Shown here piece after piece: positions 34,019-43,192 of a DNA stretch of 64,000 nt. Every line of letters begins with the position of its first letter. The first letter of the stretch is position 1. The stretch covers positions 248,001-312,000 of the forward strand of contig NZ_BMOE01000003.1 of NCBI RefSeq assembly GCF_014646915.1. Direction: 5' to 3'. Both the position numbers and the translations under genes were made by a program. This stretch comes from Deinococcus aquiradiocola. GTDB lineage: Bacteria > Deinococcota > Deinococci > Deinococcales > Deinococcaceae. The notes below the pieces were generated by a model. It saw only the letters and a program-made list of their open reading frames with translations, made no database searches and was not told the origin of the DNA.

Positions 34019-35311
34019 TCATTCGTACCTGAGGCTCTCGACCGGGTCGAGACGCGCGGCGCGCGCGGCCGGGTAGTACCCGAAGAAGACGCCGACGAGG
34101 GCGCTGAACACGAAGGCCGCCACGATGGGCGGGGCGGTGAAGACGGGCGTGATGCCGGCCAGCGTCCCCAGGAACGCCAGTCCGATGCCGAGCAGCACGC
34201 CGATCACGCCGCCGCCGACGGACAGCACGGAGGCCTCCACGAGGAACTGCGTGAGGATGTCGCCGGGGCGCGCGCCGAGCGCCTTGCGGACGCCGATCTC
34301 GCGGGTGCGTTCCGTGACGCTCACGAGCATGATGTTCATGATGCCGATGCCGCCCACCAGCAGGCTGATGCCCGCGATGGCGCCCACCAGCAGGGTGAGG
34401 GTGGCGGTGGTGGACTGCAGGCTGCTCAGCGCGTCCGCCTGGTTCTGGATGGTGAAATCGTAACTGCCGGGGTCGGGCGTGTCGTGGCGCTGCGCGACGA
34501 GGTCCGTCACGTCCTGCTGCAGGGCCGTGAGGTCCCGGGGGTCGGCCCCGCCGAGAGAGATGCTCGACACGGTGGGGCTGCCGCGGACGGCGGTGCCGCG
34601 CGAGAAGCGCTGCGCGTACACGGTGAGCGGAATGAACACCTGCGCGTTGGGGCTCTGAAAGCCGGTGGCGCCCTTGTCGGGCTCCACGCCGATGACCCTG
34701 AATACGAGGTTGTCGAGGCGGATCGTCTGGCCGAGCGCGGCCGCGCTGTCGCCGTACAGGTCCTGCGCGACCTGGAAGCCGATCACGGCGACCTTGCGGC
34801 GACGGTCGAGGTCGTCCTGCGTGAAGAAGCTCCCCTGGTCGGGGGCAGCGTTGCGGATGACGGCGTACGCGGGCCACGTGCCGACCACGGTGACCTGCGC
34901 GTTCGTGCCGGCGACCTTGGCCTGCACGCTGCGCTGGTCGGCGGGCGCGATTCCGAGCAGCCGCGACCCGAACTGCGCTGCGATGGCGTTCGCGTCGGCG
35001 AGCGTGACGGTGGGTGCCGGGCCGCCGCGCACGAGGCTCCCGCCGGGACGGCCGCGCTGACTGCCGACCGTGAGGAGGTTCGTGCCGAGGCTCTCGAGGT
35101 TCTTCGTGACGCCCTGCGTGCTGCCGGTGCCGAGCGCGGTGAGGGCGATGACGGCGGCCACGCCGATGATGACGCCCAGCGCGGTGAGCATGCTGCGCAG
35201 CGGGTTGCCGAGGATCGCGCGCCACGCGACGCGCAGGATCCCGGCGAGCCCGAGGCCGCGTCCGGCCCGGCGCGCACGGCCCGTCCCGGCGCGCGTCAGC
35301 GGGAGGGCCAC
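34019..35311 (-). CDS. MacB-type ABC transporter permease (FtsX-like)
   Basis: 430 residues with the MacB topology: one N-terminal helix (LRSMLTALGVIIGVAAVIAL), a large periplasmic domain (residues about 55-290), and three C-terminal helices with GIGIMNIMLVSVTERTREIG and the signature RKALGARPGDILTQFLVEA. The GTG start overlaps the end of the ATPase gene by 16 bases. Unlike E. coli MacB, the ATPase is a separate protein. It is expected to drive periplasmic or extracellular export by mechanotransmission. Confidence 0.92.
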   Translation of the reverse strand: MALPLTRAGTGRARRAGRGLGLAGILRVAWRAILGNPLRSMLTALGVIIGVAAVIALTALGTGSTQGVTKNLESLGTNLLTVGSQRGRPGGSLVRGGPAPTVTLADANAIAAQFGSRLLGIAPADQRSVQAKVAGTNAQVTVVGTWPAYAVIRNAAPDQGSFFTQDDLDRRRKVAVIGFQVAQDLYGDSAAALGQTIRLDNLVFRVIGVEPDKGATGFQSPNAQVFIPLTVYAQRFSRGTAVRGSPTVSSISLGGADPRDLTALQQDVTDLVAQRHDTPDPGSYDFTIQNQADALSSLQSTTATLTLLVGAIAGISLLVGGIGIMNIMLVSVTERTREIGVRKALGARPGDILTQFLVEASVLSVGGGVIGVLLGIGLAFLGTLAGITPVFTAPPIVAAFVFSALVGVFFGYYPAARAARLDPVESLRYE

Positions 35312-36024
35312 GGCTGCTCCCCGCGCACGGGCGTCTGCGCGCGGTCGGATTCGATCAGGCCGTCGCAGACGCGGACGACGCGGCCCGCGTGCGCGCCGAC
35401 GTCGGGTTCGTGCGTCACCATCACGATGGTGCGGCCCTCGTCGTGCAGTTCGTGGAACAGGCCGAGCACGTCGAGGCTCGTCTGCGAGTCGAGGTTCCCG
35501 GTGGGTTCGTCGGCGAGCAGCATGCACGGTTCGCCGGCGAGCGCGCGGGCGATGGCGACGCGCTGCTTCTGCCCGCCGCTGATCTGCGAGGGGAGGTTGT
35601 CGGCCTTGCTGTCCAGGCCGACGCGGGCGAGCAGGTCGAGGGCGCGTTCGCCGCGTTCCCGGGCGGGGACGCCCGCGTACAGCATCGGCACCTCGACGTT
35701 CTCGCGCAGGTTCATGCGCGGCAGCAGGTGGAAGGCCTGGAACACGAAGCCGATCTCGCGGTTGCGGGCCTCGGCGCGTTCGTTCTCGCTGAGGTCGGTG
35801 ACGTCGCGCCCGCCGAGCAGGTACTGGCCGCAGCTGGGGCGGTCGAGCAGGCCGATGAGCTGCATCAGGGTGGTCTTGCCGCTGCCGGAGGGGCCCATCA
35901 GGGCCACGAATTCCCCGGCGTGGATGTCGAGGCTGACGCCGCGCAGCGCCATGAATTCCGTCTCGCCGACCTCGTAGCGGCGCTTGATGTCGCGCAGCGA
36001 CACGACCGGTGGGGCGGGCGTCAT
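35296..36024 (-). CDS. MacB/LolD-type ABC transporter ATP-binding protein
   Basis: 242 residues with Walker A GPSGSGKTT, Q-loop VFQAFHLLPRMNL, signature ISGGQKQRVAIARAL, Walker B LLADEPTGNLD and switch His in MVTHEPD. The ATG shares one base with the stop of the adaptor gene. It partners the permease encoded next. Confidence 0.95.
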   Translation of the reverse strand: MTPAPPVVSLRDIKRRYEVGETEFMALRGVSLDIHAGEFVALMGPSGSGKTTLMQLIGLLDRPSCGQYLLGGRDVTDLSENERAEARNREIGFVFQAFHLLPRMNLRENVEVPMLYAGVPARERGERALDLLARVGLDSKADNLPSQISGGQKQRVAIARALAGEPCMLLADEPTGNLDSQTSLDVLGLFHELHDEGRTIVMVTHEPDVGAHAGRVVRVCDGLIESDRAQTPVRGEQPWPSR

Positions 36025-37568
36025 CAGAAGCCCCCGAAGCCGCCCGGCAGCCCGCCCCGGGTGCCGCTGCCGGTGCCGCCGCGCCCAACCACGGAACCGC
36101 CACCGAAGCTGCTGCCGGAGAACGTGCCGGTGCCGGGCGGCCGGGTCTGCGGGAGCAGCACGGTGTCGCCCTCCTGCAGGCCGCCCGTGACGACGATGCT
36201 GGTCCCGTCCGTCAGGCCGGTCCGTACGCGGGTCTGCACGGCCTTCCCGGCGGCGGCCGCGTCCACCTGCAGGGCGCTGGCGCCAGCGCCGCCCGCCTGA
36301 GTGGCCGCAGCCGTCTGCGGCTGGTCGCGGGCCGCCTGCGCCGCCACGTCCGCCGGGAGCCGTTGCACGTACGAGCGCGTGCGGACCGTCTCGACGGCCT
36401 TCTGCGAGATCACGAGCCCGCCCTGCTCGGCGATCACGATGTCCGTCTGCGCCGACATCCCCGCCCGCAGGCGGCCGTCCGGGTTCGGGAGTTCGACCGT
36501 GACGGTGAAGATGCTGATGTTGTTGCTGACGGTCGCGGTCGGCGAGATGGCCGTCACGCGGCCCTCGACCGTCTCGCCGTCCAGCGCGTCCAGGGTGGCG
36601 CGCGCCGGCATCCCGACCCGCACCTGCGAGATCTGCGTCTCGTCGACCTGCACCGGCACCTGCATGGCACGCACGTCCGCGACCGTCAGCAGGGACGTGC
36701 CGGCGGCGACGTTCGCGCCGTTCACGGCGTCCACGGACGTGACGAGGCCCGCGGCGGGCGCGCGCAGCGTCTCCTTCGCCTGCGTGGCCTGCGCGTCCGC
36801 CAGGGCGGCGCGGGCCTCCTGCACCGCGAGCTGCTGGCCGCGCAGGGTGTCGGCGTCGGACGCCTGCCCGGCGCTGCTCTGGCGCAGCGCGGCGGTCAGG
36901 CTGGCCTGCGCGGAGGCGAGTTTGCTGTCGGCGCTCTGCGCGGCCGTGCGGGCCGCATCGAGGTCCGCGCGGCTGATCGCGCCGGCCGCATACAGCCGCG
37001 ACTGGCCGTCCAGGGTCGTGTGGGCGCTCGCGGCGGTGTTCGCGGCGTCCTGCACGTTCAGGCGCGCGCTGGCGACGGCACTGTCGCGGCTGGCGGTGCT
37101 GGTCGCACCGCTGGAGCCCTGCGCGGCCAGCTGCGCCTGCGCCCGCTGCAGGGCGAGTTCGGCGTCGCGCACGGCCTGGTCGGTGGTGTCGCTGTGGACG
37201 CGCCCGACGACCTGCCCGGCCTTCACGACCGTCCCGACGGCGGGGAGGCCGGTGACGGTCCCGCCGAGCGGCGCGGGGTACGGGGTGCTCAGGCGCGCGC
37301 CGAGGGTGCCGGGGCCGTTCACGAGGACGCTGACGGTGCCCTCGGTGGCGGTGTCGGTGCTGTACGTGACGGCCGGGGCGGCGTCACCGCGCCGCAGCAG
37401 GACCACGCCGCCCCCGATGACGGCGAGCAGCAGCAGGCCGCCCACCAGCAGGCCAAGCCGCCGTCCCCGGCGGGCCTGCGCTGCCCGGCGGACCGGGGGG
37501 ACGGCGGCGCGGGCCGGGGGCGGCGTGGAGCCAGGCTCGGCGGGGGCGGGATCAGCAGGGACGCTCAT
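36024..37568 (-). CDS. MacA-like membrane fusion/adaptor protein
   Basis: 514 residues. A Pro-rich cytoplasmic N-terminus, one membrane helix (LGLLVGGLLLLAVIGGGVVL), lipoyl half (PAPLGGTVTGLPAVGTVVKA), long alpha-helical hairpin (about residues 140-260, Ala/Gln-rich), second lipoyl half (LRAPAAGLVTSVDAVNGANV), beta-barrel (DETQISQVRVGMPARATLDA), and a Gly-rich C-terminus ending GGLPGGFGGF. Deinococcus has an outer envelope layer but no TolC-type partner appears here. Confidence 0.92.
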   Translation of the reverse strand: MSVPADPAPAEPGSTPPPARAAVPPVRRAAQARRGRRLGLLVGGLLLLAVIGGGVVLLRRGDAAPAVTYSTDTATEGTVSVLVNGPGTLGARLSTPYPAPLGGTVTGLPAVGTVVKAGQVVGRVHSDTTDQAVRDAELALQRAQAQLAAQGSSGATSTASRDSAVASARLNVQDAANTAASAHTTLDGQSRLYAAGAISRADLDAARTAAQSADSKLASAQASLTAALRQSSAGQASDADTLRGQQLAVQEARAALADAQATQAKETLRAPAAGLVTSVDAVNGANVAAGTSLLTVADVRAMQVPVQVDETQISQVRVGMPARATLDALDGETVEGRVTAISPTATVSNNISIFTVTVELPNPDGRLRAGMSAQTDIVIAEQGGLVISQKAVETVRTRSYVQRLPADVAAQAARDQPQTAAATQAGGAGASALQVDAAAAGKAVQTRVRTGLTDGTSIVVTGGLQEGDTVLLPQTRPPGTGTFSGSSFGGGSVVGRGGTGSGTRGGLPGGFGGF

Positions 37569-37740
37569 GCCGGACGTCCGGCGTGACCCTGAAGGCGCAC
37601 GGCGGCGGGTGCGGCACGGCAACCGGGCCAGGCCGGAAAGACGGGACCGGGAGGCGCGGCACCCACGGCGGTTCTGGAGTTCGGCATGCTGACACGCTAG
37701 GGCGCGTCCCGCAAGGTTGCGCGCAGGGCATGTGAAGGTT

Positions 37741-40700
37741 TCATGCAGAAGGCCGGGTGCCGCGTCTCACGGGCGTCATGCCCGGCAGCGGCAGGTCCGC
37801 GAGCCGCTCGGCCCGCAGCGTCACGGCCCGCCCCTGCCGCGTCACCGTCCCGTGCACCAGCAGGGCGCGCGCGTCGCGCAGCAGCTGCCGGTGTGCCTCC
37901 CACAGCTCCGGACGAATGACGACCTGCACGCGGTCCGGGCCGTCCTGCAGCACGAAGAACGCGAAGCCGCGCGCGGTGGGCGGCTTCTGACGCGCCACGA
38001 CGCTGCCCGCCACCCACGCCGTCTCCGCGTGCCGCAGCTGCCCGAGCGGGCGGCACCCCAGGTCCCGCAGCTGCCCGCGCAGCGGGTCCAGCCGGTCGTG
38101 CGGGGAGGCACTCACGCCGCTCAGGTGCAGGTCGAGCGCGAGTTCCTCGTCCGGCGTGAGGGACGGCAGGTCCGGCGGCTCGGCGGGCGGCGCGAGCAGG
38201 GCGTGGCGGCCCGCCGGGCGGGCGTGTGCCAGCACCGTCAGGCGGTACAGCGCCTCCCGGCGCGACGGTCCGTACGCGCCTGCCTGCGCGAGGGCCGCGT
38301 GCAGGTCCGCGGCCAGCGGCAGGCGGTCGTAGGCGTCCTCGACGCTGCGGTACGGGCCGCCCAGGTGCCGTTCCAGCACGATCTGCCGGGCCACCTCGCC
38401 GCTCACGCCGTCCACCGCCGTCAGGGCCAGCCGGACCGCTGCGGGCCCCTCGGCGTGGTAGGCGCGCCCGGAGCGGTTCAGGCTCAGCGGCAGCAGGCGT
38501 ACTCCCCAGCGGCGCGCCTCCTGTACCACCGTCTGCGCGGGCCACATGCCGGGCGCCTCCGTCAGCACCGCCGCGAGGTACGCGGCCGGGTGGTGGTGCC
38601 GCAGGTACGCCGAGGCGTACGTGTGCTGCGCGAACGCCCACGCGTGACTCTCCGCGAAGCCGTACCCCCGGAACGCCGCGCACCACCCGAACACCTCGCG
38701 CGCCTCGCCCTGCGGCGCGCCGCACGTGCGGGCCGCGCCGCGCACGAAGGCGTCCTGCAGGGCCGCCAGGTCGTCCGGGTTCTCTGCGCTGCTCACCTGC
38801 TTCCGGAAACGGTCCGCCTGCACCCAGTCCATGCCCGCGTACTGCACGGCGAGCCTCAGCACCTGTTCCTGGAACAGCAGCACGCCCTGCGTGGGCCGCA
38901 GGATGCCGTGCAGCGGTTCCCGCAGGACCGGCACGGCCTCCTCTCCCAGCCGCCGCCGCACGTAGGGGTGGACGGTGCCGCTCTGGATCGGGCCGGGGCG
39001 TACGAGCGCGATCTGGTGTGCGAGGTCCGTCAGGGTGCCGGGCCGCAGGCGGGCCGTCATGACCGTCTGCGCGGGCGACTCGATCTGGAAGAGCGCCATG
39101 GTGTCCCCCAGCCGCAGCTGCGCCCACACGCCCGGATCGTCCGGCAGGTTCCCGAAGTCCAGCCACCCGCCGCCGAGCCGCGCCACGTCCTCCCGCGCGC
39201 GCTCCAGCACGCCCAGCATCCGCAGGCCCAGCAGGTCCAGCTTGATGAGGCCCAGGCGTTCCACGTCGTCCTTGTCGAAGGTCAGCATGCGGATGCCGCC
39301 GCTCGACCGCGTGACCGGGCTGTACTGCGTGAGCGGGAGCGCCGACAGGATCACGCCGCCCGAGTGCGGCGCGTGATGCCGGAAGAAGCGCCCCTCCATC
39401 AGGGTCAGCAGGCGCAGCAGCTGCCGCGCGACCGGCGCGGTTCCCAGCACCTCGCCGAACACCTCCTGCGCCTCCTGCGCCCGGTGGGGCCGCAGGTGCC
39501 GGTGGTCGCGGCCCAGCGCGCGCGTCAGCCGGTCGCGCAGCTGCGGCGGCACGCCCAGCGCCCGCCCGAGGTCCTGCACGGCGCTCGGCAGGCGGTACGT
39601 GACGCGGTTGGCGACCATCGCCTCGCCGCTCCCGCCCGCCCCCCAGCGTTCCTCCACCCACGCGAGCACCTGATCCCGGCGCGAACTGGCGATGTCGATG
39701 TCCACGTCCGGCATGGTGCGCCGCCCCGTGTGCAGGAAACGCTCGAACAGCAGGTCGTGCCGCACCGGGTCGGACAGCGTGATGCCGAGCACGTAACACA
39801 GCACGCTGCCCGCCGCGCTCCCCCGGCCCGCCGCGAGAATGCCGTGCTCCAGGCAGTAGTCCGTCACCTCCGCCGCCGACAGGAAGAACCCCTCCAGCTC
39901 CAGCTCCTCCACGGTACGGAGTTCCGCGTCCAGCCGGGCGCGCGCGGCGGGCCGGGCCGCCCGCGCGTACCGCGCGGCGAGGCCCGCCTCGGCCCGCAGG
40001 CGCAGGTACGCGCGGGCACTCAGGCCGGGCGGCAGGTCCGGGACGGGCGGCGTGAGGCGCTCCGGACGCAGGTCCAGGTGACAGGTCTGCGCGAGCCGCA
40101 GGGCGTTGTGGAGGGCGTCCGCGTACGGCAGTCGCCGCGCCCACTCCTCGGGCGTGCCGAGGTGCGGCGCGTCGTTCACGGGCCGGTCCGGGTGCGGGCA
40201 CTGCACGTCGATGCCGAGCCGCGCGCAGGTCAGCGCGTCGAGCAGCGGGTACTCGTCCGGCAGTGCGAGCCGCACCTCGGGTGCCGCCACGCACGGCAGG
40301 CCGTGATCGCGCGCCAGCGCCCGCAGGAACCCCAGCAGCCGCCGCATGCCGGGCCGCGCGTCGTGGTACAGCTGGACGTACATCCGGCGCGGAAAGGCGC
40401 GCTTCAGGGTGTGCAGCAGCGCGTCCAGTTCCGGCAGGCGCCGCGCCGCGCCGAGCACCGTCGGGAAGCCGCGCCGCGCGCCCGTCAGCAGCACCAGGCC
40501 CGCCGTGCCGGACGTCAGGTCCGCCAGCGGCACGCCCGGCACGGCTCCCGCCCCGGACGAGGCCGCCTGACGCGCGGCGCTGAGCAGCACGTTCAGGCGT
40601 GCGTACCCGGCCCGGTTCTGCGCGAGTAGCACCACCGGGAACACGTCCAGCGCCCGCCCGTCCGGCCCGGACGGCACGAGCAGCGGCACGGTCGCGCCCA

Positions 40701-40902
40701 CCACCGTCCGCAGGCCCAGTTCCGCGCCGACCGCGCAGAGGTCCACCGCCCCGCCCACCCCGGCGTCGTCCGTGAGCGCCAGCCCCTGGAAGCCGCGCGC
40801 CGCCGCGAGCCGCGCGAGCCGGTCCGGCGACCCGGTCCCCGCCCCCTCGCTGAAGAAGCTGTGCACGTCGAGCAGCACCTCCAGCCGGGCGGTGGGGGGC
40901 AC
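37741..40902 (-). CDS. dnaE2: error-prone DNA polymerase III alpha subunit (DnaE2/ImuC)
   Basis: 1053 residues. The polymerase active site has PDVDID (residues 398-403). The PHP domain begins VLLDVHSFFSEG and is partly degenerate (LALTDDAGVGG), as usual in DnaE2. AAGRGSAAGSVLCYVLGIT, HAPHSGGVILS and ALVRPGPIQSGTVHPYVRRR are further family signatures; a C-terminal OB domain follows. DnaE2 performs translesion synthesis and mutagenesis together with ImuB. It is the last gene of a lexA-imuB cassette. The GTG chosen gives the normal family length; upstream codons are out of character. Confidence 0.93.
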   Translation of the reverse strand: MPPTARLEVLLDVHSFFSEGAGTGSPDRLARLAAARGFQGLALTDDAGVGGAVDLCAVGAELGLRTVVGATVPLLVPSGPDGRALDVFPVVLLAQNRAGYARLNVLLSAARQAASSGAGAVPGVPLADLTSGTAGLVLLTGARRGFPTVLGAARRLPELDALLHTLKRAFPRRMYVQLYHDARPGMRRLLGFLRALARDHGLPCVAAPEVRLALPDEYPLLDALTCARLGIDVQCPHPDRPVNDAPHLGTPEEWARRLPYADALHNALRLAQTCHLDLRPERLTPPVPDLPPGLSARAYLRLRAEAGLAARYARAARPAARARLDAELRTVEELELEGFFLSAAEVTDYCLEHGILAAGRGSAAGSVLCYVLGITLSDPVRHDLLFERFLHTGRRTMPDVDIDIASSRRDQVLAWVEERWGAGGSGEAMVANRVTYRLPSAVQDLGRALGVPPQLRDRLTRALGRDHRHLRPHRAQEAQEVFGEVLGTAPVARQLLRLLTLMEGRFFRHHAPHSGGVILSALPLTQYSPVTRSSGGIRMLTFDKDDVERLGLIKLDLLGLRMLGVLERAREDVARLGGGWLDFGNLPDDPGVWAQLRLGDTMALFQIESPAQTVMTARLRPGTLTDLAHQIALVRPGPIQSGTVHPYVRRRLGEEAVPVLREPLHGILRPTQGVLLFQEQVLRLAVQYAGMDWVQADRFRKQVSSAENPDDLAALQDAFVRGAARTCGAPQGEAREVFGWCAAFRGYGFAESHAWAFAQHTYASAYLRHHHPAAYLAAVLTEAPGMWPAQTVVQEARRWGVRLLPLSLNRSGRAYHAEGPAAVRLALTAVDGVSGEVARQIVLERHLGGPYRSVEDAYDRLPLAADLHAALAQAGAYGPSRREALYRLTVLAHARPAGRHALLAPPAEPPDLPSLTPDEELALDLHLSGVSASPHDRLDPLRGQLRDLGCRPLGQLRHAETAWVAGSVVARQKPPTARGFAFFVLQDGPDRVQVVIRPELWEAHRQLLRDARALLVHGTVTRQGRAVTLRAERLADLPLPGMTPVRRGTRPSA

Positions 40903-40913
40903 GTCCGGCCGCG

Positions 40914-41162
40914 TCAGTCCTGCAGGCGCGCCAGCCACCAGCGGCCTCCGGGCCGGTCCTCGCGGTGCAGTTCGGCCGTCAGCGGGCCCGCCTGCACCAG
41001 CCAGCAGTCGCGGGGCGACTCGTCCAGCCACCAGCGGCCACCGTAGCGCCAGTCGTCCACGAGGGCCGTGACGAGGTGCAGGCGCCCCCCGTACCGGAAG
41101 CGGACGGGGCGGCCCGCGCGGTCCAGCGTCACGTCCGGCAGGAGCGCCTGCACGTCCCTCAT
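40914..41162 (-). CDS. 82-residue protein between imuB and dnaE2 (DUF6504-like)
   Basis: A small Trp- and Arg-rich protein (VRFRYGGRLHLVTALVDDWR, GGRWWLDESPRDCWLV, then a GGRWWLARLQD end). It looks like the DUF6504 proteins that accompany translesion-polymerase cassettes in Actinobacteria, though this match is from memory of the pattern only. The ATG overlaps the imuB stop (ATGA), and 11 bases separate it from dnaE2. It could bridge ImuB and DnaE2. Confidence 0.7.
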   Translation of the reverse strand: MRDVQALLPDVTLDRAGRPVRFRYGGRLHLVTALVDDWRYGGRWWLDESPRDCWLVQAGPLTAELHREDRPGGRWWLARLQD

Positions 41163-42424
41163 CGGTCGCGCGCCAGGGAGCGCGCCACGGCTGCACGCAC
41201 GACAGACGACGGCGACAGGGCGGGCTCCGGCGCACCGGCAGGCGCGAGGGGCGCGGCCTGCACGGGGCAGGGCCGCATGGGGCGCGGGCGTTCCGCACCG
41301 GTCAGCCAGTCCACCCAGACGTACTGCGCGTCCGCCACCAGCGCGTACGGGTCGCGCCACTCGACCCGCACCAGCGCGTCCGGGTAGCGCTCCAGTACCT
41401 CCTGCACGGCGTCCAGCTCGCGCGCGTCCGGCCACAGCCCCACCTGCCGGGCCGGCTGTTGCAGCCCCGAGCACTCCAGCGTCACGGCGTCCACCCCGAG
41501 GGCCAGCGCGCCCGAGTCCAGCAGCAGGCGCTCCGCCGCGCGGCGCAGGCCCGCCTCCTGCAGCGGCCACTTCAGGCGGCGCGTGCCGCTCAGGCGACCG
41601 CCGGGCGTCACCGCGTGCACCGACAGGGACGCCGCCGTCCGTCCGCGCAGGGCCGCCCACAGTTCCGGCACGGCCTCCCCCAGCAGGGCCGCCGCCTCGT
41701 GCGGCTCGTGCAGCGGTTCGTCCAGCGCCCGCGTGACGTGCAGCGTCCGGTCCGGCATGTACCGCGCGACGCGGGTGCAGCGCTCCCCGCGCAGGAAGCG
41801 GTTCACGCGCCGCCCCGTCCCGGCCCCCAGGAACGCCCCGCGCTGCGCGGCACTCCACGCCATCAGGTCCGCAAGACCCCGCACGCCCAGGAAGTGCAGG
41901 CGCTCCACCTGCGCGTCCGTGACGCCCAGCACGCCCAGGTGCGCCGTCAGCGCGAGCGGCAGGTACGCGCGCTCCGCGTCCGGCTGCAGCTCGCGCACCT
42001 CGCCCGGCACGGCCCGCAGCGCCGCGAGGTGCGCCACCTCCACGCTGCCCGCCACGCCCACCCGCGCGCCGAACGCGACCGCCAGTTCCCGCGCCGCGCC
42101 CGGCGAGGCGTGCAGGAACGCCACGCCGGGAGAACGGCCCTCCACGTGGTCACTGAAGCGCGCGTGCAGCGTCTCCAGCAGGGCCGTCCACGCCTGCGCG
42201 GCGACGGGCGCCGTCACCACCTCGGCGTGCAGGTCCGGGCAGCGGGACACGGCCGCCTGCTCGCGCATACCCGCACGCACGCCGCCCGCCACGGCCGCAC
42301 CGTTCGCGTGCAGCACGCGCCGGTCCTCGCCCAGCACCGCGAGCGGCACGTCCGGACGCGCCTGCCCGAGCAGGTGCAGCGGCCAGGGCGTGAGCAGCGC
42401 GCACACCACCGGCCGCACGCTCAT
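41159..42424 (-). CDS. imuB: ImuB-like Y-family DNA polymerase homologue
   Basis: 421 residues. The N-terminus (PVVCALLTPWPLHLLGQARP, then LAVLGEDRRVLHANGAAVAG and VRAGM) is the Y-family palm/fingers in the degenerate ImuB form. The catalytic acidic pair of active Y-family enzymes is not seen, so it is probably a non-catalytic adaptor that recruits DnaE2 to the beta clamp. LGVTDAQVERLHFLGVRGLA is the helix-hairpin-helix thumb. ATGA overlap with lexA upstream and ATGA overlap with the 82-aa gene downstream show strict coupling. Confidence 0.85.
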   Translation of the reverse strand: MSVRPVVCALLTPWPLHLLGQARPDVPLAVLGEDRRVLHANGAAVAGGVRAGMREQAAVSRCPDLHAEVVTAPVAAQAWTALLETLHARFSDHVEGRSPGVAFLHASPGAARELAVAFGARVGVAGSVEVAHLAALRAVPGEVRELQPDAERAYLPLALTAHLGVLGVTDAQVERLHFLGVRGLADLMAWSAAQRGAFLGAGTGRRVNRFLRGERCTRVARYMPDRTLHVTRALDEPLHEPHEAAALLGEAVPELWAALRGRTAASLSVHAVTPGGRLSGTRRLKWPLQEAGLRRAAERLLLDSGALALGVDAVTLECSGLQQPARQVGLWPDARELDAVQEVLERYPDALVRVEWRDPYALVADAQYVWVDWLTGAERPRPMRPCPVQAAPLAPAGAPEPALSPSSVVRAAVARSLARDR

Positions 42425-43059
42425 TCCCTGGGCGCGCCGGGACGCGTGCCCGGCAGGCCGACGCGCGCGACCATCCGGCCCTGCACCTGCACGTCCGCCG
42501 CCGCGAAACGCATGCGGGGGTGCGCGGGATTCTCGCTGAGCAGCGTGACCTGCCCGCCCGAACGGTACAGGCGCTTCAGGGTGGCGCTGTTCTCGCCCGG
42601 CACGAGCACCACCGCGACCTCGCCGTCGTGCACGTCCTGCGCGGGCCGCACGAGCACGTAGTCACCGTCCATCACGCCGATGCCCGTCATGCTGTCCCCC
42701 CGGACGACCAGCAGGTAATCGCCGTCGCGTACGCCCAGCAGCACGTCGAGGCTGGGCGTGGTGCGGTCCGGCTGCTGCTCGGCCAGGATGGGCGGCCCTG
42801 CCGCGATCTGCCCGTAGATCGGCAGGCCCGTCCCGACCGCCGCGAGGGCCTTCTCGCTCAGGTGCAGGCGGCCGCGCGGCCCGCTGCGCTCCACGAACCC
42901 CAGGTCGCGCAGGGCGCGCAGGTGCGCGCTCACGGCCGCCTCGCTCACCCGCAGGTGACGGGCGAGTTCCGCGGCGCTCGGCGGGCCGCCCGACTCGCGC
43001 GTGAGGCGCAGAACGGTACGGAGCAGGTGAAGGCGCAGTTCGGTCAGGCGGGGCGGCAT
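42421..43059 (-). CDS. lexA: LexA-type SOS repressor of the mutagenesis cassette
   Basis: 212 residues. The N-terminal winged helix has SAAELARHLRVSEAAVSAHL. Autocleavage features are intact: Ala87-Gly88 in IAAG, Ser123 in GDSMTGIGVMDGDYV, and Lys162 in ATLKRLYR. It probably represses its own operon until damage triggers cleavage. GGAGG lies six bases before the ATG. D. radiodurans itself relies mainly on DdrO/PprI, so a functional LexA-imuB-dnaE2 unit here is an accessory damage response. Confidence 0.92.
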   Translation of the reverse strand: MPPRLTELRLHLLRTVLRLTRESGGPPSAAELARHLRVSEAAVSAHLRALRDLGFVERSGPRGRLHLSEKALAAVGTGLPIYGQIAAGPPILAEQQPDRTTPSLDVLLGVRDGDYLLVVRGDSMTGIGVMDGDYVLVRPAQDVHDGEVAVVLVPGENSATLKRLYRSGGQVTLLSENPAHPRMRFAAADVQVQGRMVARVGLPGTRPGAPRE

Positions 43060-43088
43060 GCGGAACCTCCGGGCGGCAGCACGAGTGG

Positions 43089-43102
43089 TTAAGAATCCTT
43101 AG
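43089..43102 (-). promoter_or_regulatory. candidate LexA operator
   Basis: CTAAGGATTCTTAA on the minus strand contains TAAG-GATT-CTTA dyad symmetry, 30-43 bases before the lexA ATG in otherwise GC-rich DNA. It is the only such AT-rich dyad between lexA and the divergent Nudix gene. Confidence 0.45.
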
Positions 43103-43192
43103 CTACCTGCAGCCATCGTGACCCGCCCGCCCCACCACGTCAAGCCCCCCACCCCACCACACGGACGCGCTACCCTCCTCCCCGGAGGACCC

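Noticed and set aside
37717..40629. Long open frame opposite dnaE2
   Set aside because: Antisense to a complete DnaE2 with an intact active site; composition is His/Arg/Gln-rich noise.
41159..42424. An active Y-family polymerase (DinB)
   Set aside because: The conserved acidic metal-binding residues are not visible and the gene order is that of ImuB cassettes.
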